From Vreelandella olivaria (lineage in GTDB: Bacteria; Pseudomonadota; Gammaproteobacteria; Pseudomonadales; Halomonadaceae): a stretch of DNA of 64,000 bases. Below the pieces are notes generated by a model that worked only from the letters and a program-made list of their open reading frames with translations, had not been told where the DNA came from and did no database searches. Made by a program: the position numbers and the translations under genes. Numbering within the stretch: the first letter of the stretch is position 1; every line of letters begins with the position of its first letter. The DNA is taken from assembly GCF_023507745.1 (NCBI RefSeq), contig NZ_JALPZO010000014.1:62001-126000 (forward strand), given 5' to 3'. Shown here one piece after another: positions 56,095-64,000 of this stretch.

Positions 56095-56343
56095 ATGACG
56101 CGTAAGAAAAAGACTCGTTCGTTAGCGGATAAAGTGACGATCCGCACAGGGCGCCGTAAAGATTATAAAAAGTGGCGCCATGAAAATCCCGACCAGGTCA
56201 CCTCATCCCGTCGCTTTGTGGCTAAAAAGCAGCAGCAGCGCAAGCTTCAGGCTGTCCGCAAACTGGCTCGCCAGCAAAGCGGCCAATCCATTGCCATTCA
56301 TCCAGATAAAGAGGCAGACACCCCTTCTGGAGAGAAATCGTAA
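56095..56343 (+). CDS. Small highly basic protein upstream of xthA
   Basis: The 82-residue product ([53 protein letters not shown]) is rich in lysine, arginine and glutamine and is predicted to be soluble and mostly helical or disordered, with an acidic end ([13 protein letters not shown]). The gene has AAGGAG nine nt upstream and its stop overlaps the xthA ATG by 1 nt (TAATG), so it is a genuine co-translated partner. A nucleic-acid-binding role is possible from composition only. I do not recognise the family. Confidence 0.75.
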   Translation: MTRKKKTRSLADKVTIRTGRRKDYKKWRHENPDQVTSSRRFVAKKQQQRKLQAVRKLARQQSGQSIAIHPDKEADTPSGEKS

Positions 56344-57173
56344 TGCGTTTGGTCTCATTTAATATCAACGGCATTCGAGCGCGCCTGCATCAACTTCAGG
56401 CGCTGATCGACACTCAACAGCCAGATGTGATCGGGCTTCAGGAAACCAAAGTACAGGATAGTGAGTTTCCTCTGGCCGATGTGGAAGCCATGGGCTACCA
56501 CGTGTTTTATTATGGCCAGAAAGGCCATTACGGGGTGGCACTACTCTGCCGCCACAAACCCGAAGCCGTCTTTTATGGCTTCCCGGGTGATGGTGAAGAC
56601 GCCCAGCGCCGCATGATTGGCGTCCAACTGCTTGCTGAAGATGGCAACCCGGTTACAGTATGGAACGGCTACTTTCCTCAGGGGGAAAATATAACCCACC
56701 CAACCAAGTTTCCCCATAAAGAGCGTTTTTACCAACAACTGGCAAGGTTACTACAAGAGCAACACAGCCCAAAAGAGCGACTGGCCATCATGGGCGATTT
56801 CAATATATCTCCTGAAGACCAGGATATTGGCATCGGAGAAGCCAATCGCAAGCGCTGGCTGAGAGAGGGCAAAACCAGCTTCCAACCCATTGAGCGCGAA
56901 TGGCTTGAGGGCATTAAAGCCTGGGGGTTAAGCGACAGCTATCGGCTTTGCTACCCTAATAATCAGGAAAGATTCAGCTGGTTTGACTACCGCTCCAAAG
57001 GCTTTGACAGCGAGCCAAAACGGGGCCTGCGCATCGACTATATTTTAGTCTCAAAGCCTTTAGCGGAGTGCATCACCTCAGCAGGCATTGATTACCAGTT
57101 GCGCGGTATGGAGCGCCCCTCTGATCATGCGCCCACCTGGAGCGATTTTGCATTAACCCTGAAAACATCATAA
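56343..57173 (+). CDS. xthA: Exodeoxyribonuclease III
   Basis: The 276-residue AP endonuclease/3'-5' exonuclease has the EEP-fold motifs: [12 protein letters not shown] at about 4-15, the metal-binding Glu34 in [56 protein letters not shown] and the catalytic histidine in [12 protein letters not shown] near the C-terminus. It functions in base excision repair. It overlaps the stop of the small basic-protein gene by 1 nt and converges with the TonB-cluster TPR gene. Confidence 0.95.
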   Translation: MRLVSFNINGIRARLHQLQALIDTQQPDVIGLQETKVQDSEFPLADVEAMGYHVFYYGQKGHYGVALLCRHKPEAVFYGFPGDGEDAQRRMIGVQLLAEDGNPVTVWNGYFPQGENITHPTKFPHKERFYQQLARLLQEQHSPKERLAIMGDFNISPEDQDIGIGEANRKRWLREGKTSFQPIEREWLEGIKAWGLSDSYRLCYPNNQERFSWFDYRSKGFDSEPKRGLRIDYILVSKPLAECITSAGIDYQLRGMERPSDHAPTWSDFALTLKTS

Positions 57174-57218
57174 CCCATGACATTAAGGTTCCCAAAGAGC
57201 ATGCAGGCGGCTTATCGT

Positions 57219-58304
57219 TTAGTGAAAATTAGCCAGCCATGGCTCAACTTCTTCGTCCCCAAGGTTAGCCGCTTGCAGTAACGCCTGCTCGGCAATCGCT
57301 TCCTCGCCCCAGGCATACGCCAATTGGCCATACTGTCGCCAGTCGCCTGCCTGATCAGTGAGCTCAGCCAGTGCCTGCCAGGCAGCCAGGGCATTGTCGA
57401 TGTGCTTTGCCTGCTGCCAGGCAGTAGCCAGCAGACGCAATATCTTTTCATCGCGCTCAACGATGCCCACTTCCAGTGCCTGCTCAAGATGCTCTGCTGC
57501 CCTTGCCGGTGTACCGCCTGAAATATGTAACTGAACAAGTGTAAGCAGGTCGTCAGGCTCGCTGAATTTACCCAGTTGCCAGGCCATTTCCCATATACCG
57601 GCAGCAACCCCTTGCTGTCCCGCCTGCTGGGCGAGCCCAGCCGCCTGGCGCCATGCATCTGGAGCACTTTGCTCATTCAGGTCGTCAAGCAGCCAGCTCA
57701 GCGCCTGCTGCCCCTGCCCGGCATTACGGAACACGACAAGCACTAATGCCTGCTGTGATTCCGTCAGCGAATCACTTTGTTCAAGCAGAGAGCTTAAGCG
57801 TTCTGACGCGCGGTCCCAGCGCTCCGCCTCGGCCAATAAACGGGTAAGTCGCCAACTGACCCGTGTATCGTCATGGTTACTCAGCCACTGCTCATAGAGC
57901 GCAATGGCCTCTTCGCGTTGACCGGCCACACGCCGCAGCTCTGCCTCTTCACGCAGCCACCTACTGGCCTGATCTGCAGAAACACTACTGCGTTGACGTG
58001 CATTAGCCAACTGATCTGCCGCTTCTTCCTGGCGTCCCTGTTGAGCCATGGCACCTGCGGCAAGCTGGTAATAGAGCGCGCTTGCCCACTGATCAGAGCG
58101 GTTACCATTTTGCAAACGCGCTGCCTGACTCGCGGCCCGGGCGGCAACACTATCAAGTGTACCCTGTCGGTCACCACCACCTGCTTCGGCAAGCTGTTGC
58201 TGCAGGGCATTGAGGTCTTGAATAATATCACCCGGCAAGGGCTCACTGGCCTGGGCAAACGAGGCCCAAATTCCAAACAGTATTACTCCAGCCAAACGCT
58301 GCAT
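57219..58304 (-). CDS. TPR protein of the TonB operon
   Basis: This 361-residue protein has a signal peptide (LAGVILFGIWASFAQA, cleavage near residue 19) and then only helical repeats of about 34 residues (ALYYQLAAGAMAQQGRQEEAADQLANARQR, EEAIALYEQWLSNHDDTRVSWRLTRLLAEAERW), consistent with a periplasmic TPR/Sel1-like scaffold. It is the last gene of the DUF3450-ExbB-ExbB-ExbD-TonB-TPR series, 4 nt after tonB. Homologous operons in Vibrio and Shewanella end with such a TPR gene, thought to support the TtpC-type TonB complex. Its precise role is not established. Confidence 0.85.
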   Translation of the reverse strand: MQRLAGVILFGIWASFAQASEPLPGDIIQDLNALQQQLAEAGGGDRQGTLDSVAARAASQAARLQNGNRSDQWASALYYQLAAGAMAQQGRQEEAADQLANARQRSSVSADQASRWLREEAELRRVAGQREEAIALYEQWLSNHDDTRVSWRLTRLLAEAERWDRASERLSSLLEQSDSLTESQQALVLVVFRNAGQGQQALSWLLDDLNEQSAPDAWRQAAGLAQQAGQQGVAAGIWEMAWQLGKFSEPDDLLTLVQLHISGGTPARAAEHLEQALEVGIVERDEKILRLLATAWQQAKHIDNALAAWQALAELTDQAGDWRQYGQLAYAWGEEAIAEQALLQAANLGDEEVEPWLANFH

Positions 58305-58308
58305 ATGT

Positions 58309-59070
58309 CTACCTCAGCTGAAATTCAATACGCTGCGTGGCACGGCGCAACTGATGGCTTGGTTCGAACTGCCAACGGGCAATCGCTTCGCGGGCGGCAT
58401 CTTCAAACACACGCCGGGGCTGCGCATTGGTCACTTGAATCGTCCCACTATCGACACTGCCATCGCGGCGAATCACAAACACCACTTCTACAAACCCCTC
58501 CATGCCCCGTCGCTGCGCGCGCGAAGGGTAGGTGGGATTAACCCGGTTGGTCGGCGCAACCTGACCAACGCTTACCGGCTCGTTGGATGGGGCAGGCTCT
58601 GCTGCGGGCGCAGCGCTACGCGCTGCCGTTGAAGATGCAGGAGCGGGGGATGGCGTCGCCTCGGCAGGCTCAGGTGCTGGCTCGGGCGTTGGTTGTGGAG
58701 CGGGCTGTGGCTGAGGTGTCGGCTCAGGCGCCACTTCTGTTAGCTCAGGCAGCTCACTCTCTAGTTCCACTGGCTCAACCGGCTCATCAGGCAACTCAAC
58801 CTCTGGTAATGGAATAGCGCTATCTGCAACCGGCGGTGGCTCAGGCGTAGGCATTGGTGGTGGTGCGGCGCTAGGCGTAACCTCTGCAGGTTGAGGCGCC
58901 GCTTCCTCCTGCTCTGGTGCCACCTCCACCGCTTCCACCATGCTCATCGCCATTGTCATCACCGGCGTTTCCTGCGTCCGCTCAGGGGGGGTTACCAATA
59001 ATGCCAATAGCCAAAACAGTCCGACAGCCAGCGCAACACCACCTGACAACGAAAGCGTATGACGAATCAT
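58309..59070 (-). CDS. tonB: Energy transducer TonB
   Basis: The 253-residue protein has an N-terminal transmembrane anchor at about 9-28 (SGGVALAVGLFWLLALLVTP), a long proline- and glutamate-rich spacer (about 55-165, many PEP/PAP units) to span the periplasm, and a C-terminal TonB domain (RVNPTYPSRAQRRGMEGFVE, VFVIRRDGSVDSGTIQVT, AAREAIARWQFEP). It transmits energy from the ExbB/ExbD motor to outer-membrane transporters. It overlaps exbD by 4 nt. The Fur box at the head of the operon points to iron uptake. Confidence 0.93.
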   Translation of the reverse strand: MIRHTLSLSGGVALAVGLFWLLALLVTPPERTQETPVMTMAMSMVEAVEVAPEQEEAAPQPAEVTPSAAPPPMPTPEPPPVADSAIPLPEVELPDEPVEPVELESELPELTEVAPEPTPQPQPAPQPTPEPAPEPAEATPSPAPASSTAARSAAPAAEPAPSNEPVSVGQVAPTNRVNPTYPSRAQRRGMEGFVEVVFVIRRDGSVDSGTIQVTNAQPRRVFEDAAREAIARWQFEPSHQLRRATQRIEFQLR

Positions 59071-59474
59071 TGCGCGCTCCGGCTTGCGGCTACCGCCACC
59101 TGCTCAACACCAGCCTGTTTTAGACGATCCATCACTTCGATCAGCAATCCAGTGGTCGACTCCCTATCTGCCTGGATAACCACCGATCCATCATCGGTCA
59201 TCATGCCCGCCACTTCCTGGCCGATACGGTGAATATCTACCGGCTTGCCATCCACCCATACCGCCCCTTCCGGGGTGACTGCCACCAGCACTTGCGCATC
59301 AGCCCGCGGGGTTGCTGCACTTGATTCAGGGCGCTCAATTTCAATACCACTCTCTTTCACAAAACTGGTGGTCACAATAAAGAAAATCAGCATGATAAAA
59401 ACAACATCAAGCATCGGCGTTAAGTTGACTTCGTTGCTATCAGCCGTGGCATCTATGGAACGGCGTCTACGCAT
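59067..59474 (-). CDS. exbD: Biopolymer transport protein ExbD
   Basis: From MRRRRSIDATADSNEVNLTP the protein is 135 residues. GGAGG lies six nt before this ATG, so it is preferred over 59492. It has a short cytoplasmic N-terminus, one membrane segment at about 19-38 (LDVVFIMLIFFIVTTSFV) with the essential aspartate in LTPMLDVVF, and a periplasmic domain (LVAVTPEGAVWVDGKPVDIHR, VVIQADRESTTGLLIEVMDRLKQAGV). It couples proton flow to TonB with ExbB. Its start overlaps the preceding exbB stop by 8 nt. Confidence 0.93.
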   Translation of the reverse strand: MRRRRSIDATADSNEVNLTPMLDVVFIMLIFFIVTTSFVKESGIEIERPESSAATPRADAQVLVAVTPEGAVWVDGKPVDIHRIGQEVAGMMTDDGSVVIQADRESTTGLLIEVMDRLKQAGVEQVAVAASRSAQ

Positions 59475-60009
59475 CTTTTTCCTCCAAGGCACGCGCCAGG
59501 CGGTCTTGCAACCGCTGATTTTCTCGACGTATCACGTGCTCTAAACGACTAATAAACAGCAGTCCAATAACGGCAATCGCCATACCTGTCAGGGTAGGCA
59601 GGGTAGCCCGTGCCACGCCATCAGCCATCGCCCTTGCCTGATGCGTGTCACTCATCGACAGGCTGTCGAACACCGTAATCATGCCCGTTACCGTACCCAA
59701 CAGCCCTAGTAACGGGCATAACGCCACTAATAGTTTCAGCCAGGGCAACGGGCGTCTCAGTTTATCGACCAATGCCTCCGCCCAGACATGACGCAGTGTT
59801 CTGGCACTCCAGCTACGGTGGTCGCTACGTGCGGCCCAGCGCCGGATCAGCTGACGACGGGCGATACGCCAGGTGATGCGGTAATACCACCAGCGCTCTA
59901 TGGCCATACCAAATACCAGCACAGCAACAAAAGCGAGCACGACCAGCACGGCGCCACCGGCATCGACCAGCCGCTCAACGGGCTCAAGCCAAAGGGGCAG
60001 CGTAGGCAT
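59467..60009 (-). CDS. exbB: ExbB-type proton channel protein
   Basis: This 180-residue inner-membrane protein has a first membrane helix at about 18-36 (GAVLVVLAFVAVLVFGMAIE), a cytoplasmic loop and two helices near 88-112 and 138-156 (LLVALCPLLGLLGTVTGMITVF; TLPTLTGMAIAVIGLLFISRL). The LLGLLGTVTGMI signature marks the MotA/TolQ/ExbB family. It is the classical-sized ExbB2 of the operon, next to the larger homologue at 60011. Confidence 0.92.
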   Translation of the reverse strand: MPTLPLWLEPVERLVDAGGAVLVVLAFVAVLVFGMAIERWWYYRITWRIARRQLIRRWAARSDHRSWSARTLRHVWAEALVDKLRRPLPWLKLLVALCPLLGLLGTVTGMITVFDSLSMSDTHQARAMADGVARATLPTLTGMAIAVIGLLFISRLEHVIRRENQRLQDRLARALEEKDA

Positions 60010-60010
60010 A

Positions 60011-61387
60011 TCAGGTCACCGTCTGTGCAGAGGACTGAGCCTCAAGGTGATTTGCCAGGGTGGCACTTGCCTCACCCTCAATCACCTGGCTCAAATAACG
60101 GCTACGGCTCGCCAGTGCGGTTTGGGCAAATAATAGTGGCACGGCGGTCACAAGCCCCAGCACGGTGGTAACCAGTGCCTGACTAATCCCTCCTGCCATC
60201 AGCTGGGGGTCTCCTGTACCAAACACAGTAATCGCCTGGAAAGTGACAATCATGCCGGTAACGGTACCTAAAAGCCCCAGCAAAGGGGCAATCGCTGCCA
60301 ATAGTTTGACAATCGGCTGCCCACGTTCAATGCGCGGCAACTCAGCCAACACCGCTTCATCCAGTCGCGCCTCCAGCGCTTCTGGCGTTTGGTGTTTATC
60401 CATATCCTGAAACCGCTGTAGCACGCGCCCCAGGGGATTATCGGCACGTAACTCACCCACTACTTTGCGTTGACGTCCCACCCGGGCACTCACCAGTAAC
60501 AGGTATACATACTGGGTAAGCGCTACCAATAAACCAAACACGCCCAGTACGACAATGACGTAACCAACCGCTCCCCCTTGCTGGAAACGCTCCCAAAGGC
60601 TGGGTTGCTGAGAGAGGGCACGCAGTACATTTCCCTGAGTGGGATCAATAGCGAACACGCGACTCTCGCCTTGATGGTAGTCGGTTAACACGTCCCTTAT
60701 CTCACGGGGAGTGCGGGGTATCTCGGCAAATTCTCCGTCATCTTCCCCTTTGCGTAATAGCGCTGTATCGGTAAACGCAGCAAAATCGCCTAAGCGCACC
60801 ACATCCCGTGGCTCAATAGCACCACTTGAATCTGCCACAGGCAGTGTGAGCCTCTCGGCACGGCCTGTTTGCGCTGTCAACGTAGCCAAGCTGTCAACAA
60901 TATCTTCGAGCTGCTGCCGCTCAAGCACTTCCACACCACTCAGGCGCGGGGGCAACGCAGCGTCGCCAATCGTTAACCAGCTATCGCTACCCAGGGCATT
61001 ACGCACCTCGCTGCTATGCCTTTCAAGGCTCGCTAATAACGTAGTCAGCGCTTCGCCCTGCTCCGACTGTCGCTCGGCCAGCTCACCAGCCTGTTGTGCT
61101 TGTTCAACCTGCTGAGCCTGTAAAGCATCACGCTGCTCTTCCGCTGCCTGATGAGCTTCCCGAGCCTCATCAAGCGCTGCGTCTAATGCCTGCTGATCAT
61201 CGAGAAAGGATTGCAGCCGTGCCTGATCACGAGCTTCAGCTGCCTCCCGGGCTTCTCTCAGTGAGCTGATATTTCCTGAATGGTTGCCTTCACTCTGTTG
61301 TGCCAGCGTCACGCTACTAAAAAGACCAAGCATCAGCGTAACTAACACCACTCCACCGCGCAGTGGGAGCTGTTGTAACAGACTCAT
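60011..61387 (-). CDS. Large ExbB-like protein (TtpC type)
   Basis: The 458-residue protein has a signal peptide (about 1-29, VTLMLGLFSSVTLAQQ), a periplasmic coiled coil at about 40-125 (REAREAAEARDQARLQSFLD... QQVEQAQQAGELAERQSEQG), a periplasmic globular part, and a C-terminal MotA/TolQ/ExbB domain from about 275 (GYVIVVLGVFGLLVALTQYV; LLAAIAPLLGLLGTVTGMIV). The extra periplasmic half is the mark of TtpC proteins, which are required by TonB2-type systems in Vibrio. It lies between the DUF3450 gene (4-nt overlap) and exbB. Confidence 0.9.
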   Translation of the reverse strand: MSLLQQLPLRGGVVLVTLMLGLFSSVTLAQQSEGNHSGNISSLREAREAAEARDQARLQSFLDDQQALDAALDEAREAHQAAEEQRDALQAQQVEQAQQAGELAERQSEQGEALTTLLASLERHSSEVRNALGSDSWLTIGDAALPPRLSGVEVLERQQLEDIVDSLATLTAQTGRAERLTLPVADSSGAIEPRDVVRLGDFAAFTDTALLRKGEDDGEFAEIPRTPREIRDVLTDYHQGESRVFAIDPTQGNVLRALSQQPSLWERFQQGGAVGYVIVVLGVFGLLVALTQYVYLLLVSARVGRQRKVVGELRADNPLGRVLQRFQDMDKHQTPEALEARLDEAVLAELPRIERGQPIVKLLAAIAPLLGLLGTVTGMIVTFQAITVFGTGDPQLMAGGISQALVTTVLGLVTAVPLLFAQTALASRSRYLSQVIEGEASATLANHLEAQSSAQTVT

Positions 61388-62169
61388 TGCTGGCCTCCCT
61401 GGTGTGCAGTAGCGGTAATCGAAAGGGGTAAACGCAATAGATCAGGGGTGCGCTGATCGTCTGCCATCCGCAAACCATTGCGTACTTCTCGGCGCGCACT
61501 CTCATCCAGTGCTTGCCAGTCACCACTTTCTGCGTCCCACACTCCCCCTTCACGTCCGTCTGGCGTCAGGTAGTAAAAACCTATCCGGCCAATACGCAGG
61601 TACTCCACTTCGCGGGGATTTTCATCAGCAAATTTCAGTCGACCACGCCAGTTATCTATATCGCGGCCATAATCAAGTTCTGCTCGCCAGGTCTCCAGCA
61701 GGCTGATAATCCGTTCGACACTCTCTGCCCCTTGCTCATCCTTTGCTGCTTGCACCCGCGCTAAACGCTCTTCTCGTAAAAAAGGCAGGTCACTTTCGAT
61801 CCAATTCATGAGTTGCTGTGCCATATCCTGCTCAATCGACGGTAGCGCCGCTCGGGTTTCACTGAGGGTATCCAGTGCCACACTCAACCGCTGCTGGCGT
61901 TCAGCCTCGTTAACCAACCGTCCACTTAGAGCAGCGTTGGCTGCCTCCATCTGGCGTGTTTCACGCTCCAGGCGGCGTAGCTCTTCAAGCGCCTCACGGG
62001 TCTCTTCATCAGCGGCATCAATGTGTTGCTGGATTGCCGACTGGGCTTGCTGGGCCTCGACACTTTGGGATGCTTGATCCATGGTTTCATCGCTTGCCAT
62101 CAGCGTGCCACTGGCAAGCAACCCGGCAAGCCAGTACCCACGCAAGACAAAGAAAGGCCTTTTCAGCAC
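61384..62169 (-). CDS. DUF3450 periplasmic protein
   Basis: This 261-residue protein has a signal peptide (LRGYWLAGLLASGTLMAS), a long coiled coil at about 35-100 (QAQSAIQQHIDAADEETREALEELRRLERETRQMEAANA) and the family C-terminal region (FADENPREVEYLRIGRIGFYYLTPDGREGGVWD, and WQALDESARREVRNGLRMAD). This is DUF3450, found as the first gene of TtpC/TonB2 operons. GTG start at 62169 with GGAG seven nt upstream; no in-frame ATG is near. The Fur box at 62288-62306 lies 119 nt upstream. Confidence 0.9.
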   Translation of the reverse strand: MLKRPFFVLRGYWLAGLLASGTLMASDETMDQASQSVEAQQAQSAIQQHIDAADEETREALEELRRLERETRQMEAANAALSGRLVNEAERQQRLSVALDTLSETRAALPSIEQDMAQQLMNWIESDLPFLREERLARVQAAKDEQGAESVERIISLLETWRAELDYGRDIDNWRGRLKFADENPREVEYLRIGRIGFYYLTPDGREGGVWDAESGDWQALDESARREVRNGLRMADDQRTPDLLRLPLSITATAHQGGQQ

Positions 62170-62287
62170 GTTGCGTCTCCGTCACTGATTAATGAGCAGT
62201 TGCACTGCTCTACGAGAAACTAACTAGGTATAAGAACGATTTGCGTTTATCGAACCGGGTACATAGCGTACCATTAATGAAATAAAT

Positions 62288-62306
62288 GACAATATTTATC
62301 ATTAAC
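62288..62306. promoter_or_regulatory. Fur box of the TonB operon
   Basis: On the minus strand GTTAATGATAAATATTGTC matches the 19-nt Fur consensus GATAATGATAATCATTATC at 15 positions by my alignment. It lies 119 nt upstream of the DUF3450 start, beyond the nrdF terminator, so it belongs to the TonB operon. Confidence 0.75.
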
Positions 62307-62332
62307 ATTCAAGCATCTTCAGTGATGACTTC

Positions 62333-62362
62333 AAAAAACGGGAGCCAATTGGCTCCCGTTTT
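62333..62362 (-). terminator. Rho-independent terminator of nrdEF
   Basis: AAAACGGGAGCC and GGCTCCCGTTTT pair around loop AATT; on the minus strand the stem ends in a run of six T residues, then GAAG. It lies about 20 nt after the nrdF stop. Confidence 0.93.
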
Positions 62363-62381
62363 GGTCAATCGCTCTCTGGAC

Positions 62382-63383
<1,002 letters not shown>

Positions 63384-64000
63384 TTACAGTGTGCAGGAGA
63401 CACAGCCTTCCACCTCGGTGCCCTCAAGCGCACTTTGACGCAAGCGGATGTAATACAGCGTCTTGATTCCTTTGCGCCACGCATAGATCTGGGCCTTGTT
63501 AATATCCCGAGTGGTCGCCGTATCGGGGAAAAACAGGGTCAATGACAACCCCTGATCCACATGCTTGGAGGCTTCTGCATAGGTATCAATAATTTTTTCA
63601 GGGCCGATTTCATAGGCATCCTGGAAGTAATCGAAGTTGGCCTCGTTCAGGAAGGGAGCGGGATAATAAACACGCCCCAACTTGCCCTCTTTACGAATTT
63701 CGATCTTAGCCGCCACCGGATGAATACTGGAGGTTGAGTGATTGATATACGAAATAGAGCCAGTCGGCGGTACCGCCTGAAGGTTACGGTTATATAAGCC
63801 GTGAGCCATAACCGACGCCTTCAGCTCCTGCCAGTCCTGCTGCGTTGGCAGGGCAATACCACTGCGCTCAAACAGGCCGCGTACTTTTTCTGTGCGTGGC
63901 AGCCACTCCTGGTCGGTGTACTTGTCAAAGAACTCACCAGATGCATAGGTAGACTCAGCAAAACCCGTAAAAGTATCGCTACGCTCAATCGCCAACCGAT
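63384..64000 (-). CDS. nrdE: Class Ib ribonucleotide reductase alpha subunit (3' part)
   Basis: The last 205 codons of nrdE are in the window; the gene enters from the right edge. It contains [22 protein letters not shown] (active-site barrel), [35 protein letters not shown] (radical-transfer tyrosine pair in YY) and the C-terminal redox cysteines EGCVSCTL, all typical of NrdE. The frame stays open to the window edge. The usual nrdH and nrdI genes would lie further upstream, outside the window. Confidence 0.95.
   Translation of the reverse strand, partial: RLAIERSDTFTGFAESTYASGEFFDKYTDQEWLPRTEKVRGLFERSGIALPTQQDWQELKASVMAHGLYNRNLQAVPPTGSISYINHSTSSIHPVAAKIEIRKEGKLGRVYYPAPFLNEANFDYFQDAYEIGPEKIIDTYAEASKHVDQGLSLTLFFPDTATTRDINKAQIYAWRKGIKTLYYIRLRQSALEGTEVEGCVSCTL

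Overview
This 64 kb window looks like a chromosomal segment of a gammaproteobacterium, most likely a Halomonas-like member of the Halomonadaceae. This is inferred from gene order and protein character, not from a database search. The core blocks rpoE-mucA-mucB-rseC-mucD-lepA-lepB-rnc-era-recO-pdxJ-acpS and barA/cysM/rlmD/relA/mazG are arranged as in Pseudomonas/Halomonas-type genomes. I see no rRNA, tRNA, CRISPR array, prophage or intact insertion sequence.

Layout. 1-5.4 kb is a loose accessory stretch: the start of an NfeD/ClpP-class membrane protease cut by the left edge, a secreted DUF4019 protein, two small SAM methyltransferases, a DUF1456 protein, a small helical TPR-like protein, an SRPBCC protein, a broken LysE-type exporter and a glutathione S-transferase. 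5.4-24.5 kb is a two-armed branched-chain amino acid catabolism locus. The left arm, read leftwards, holds an ABC importer (livG, livF, binding protein, livH, livM) and three valine-pathway enzymes (isobutyryl-CoA dehydrogenase type ACAD, 3-hydroxyisobutyryl-CoA hydrolase, 3-hydroxyisobutyrate dehydrogenase). The right arm is liuRABCDE for leucine/isovalerate breakdown, followed by an acyl-CoA synthetase, a methyltransferase and a beta-barrel protein. The MerR regulator LiuR sits at the divergence. Palindromes with a shared TTxAC-N6-GTxAA core lie in the divergent region (two) and in front of the valine enzymes (one), suggesting one regulon for uptake and both degradative branches.

24.5-27 kb is a compact trpR-trpE-trpG operon with a near-consensus TrpR operator over its promoter. 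27-37 kb, mostly leftward, holds DUF1294, rluF with a long basic tail, DUF924, ppc, mazG-relA, rlmD and cysM; the hybrid kinase gene barA/gacS runs the other way and converges with acpS. 40-51 kb is the acpS-pdxJ-recO-era-rnc-lepB-lepA block and the sigma-E envelope-stress operon with a convincing sigma-E autoregulatory promoter; pdxJ carries an unusual His-rich, Cys-containing tail. 51-57 kb holds aroG with a textbook terminator, dinG, rhlB and xthA. 57-62 kb is a six-gene TtpC-type TonB energy-transduction operon (DUF3450, large ExbB, ExbB, ExbD, TonB, TPR) with a good Fur box upstream. The right edge is a class Ib ribonucleotide reductase (nrdF and the end of nrdE) closed by a strong terminator.

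I did not find a wholly new defence or mobile system. The most interesting items are the predicted LiuR operator network, a 62-nt nested palindrome between the binding-protein and permease genes, the TrpR-autoregulated trpREG operon, the metal-binding-like tail on PdxJ and a second sigma-E-like promoter in an unusual 300-nt gap between rpoE and mucA.
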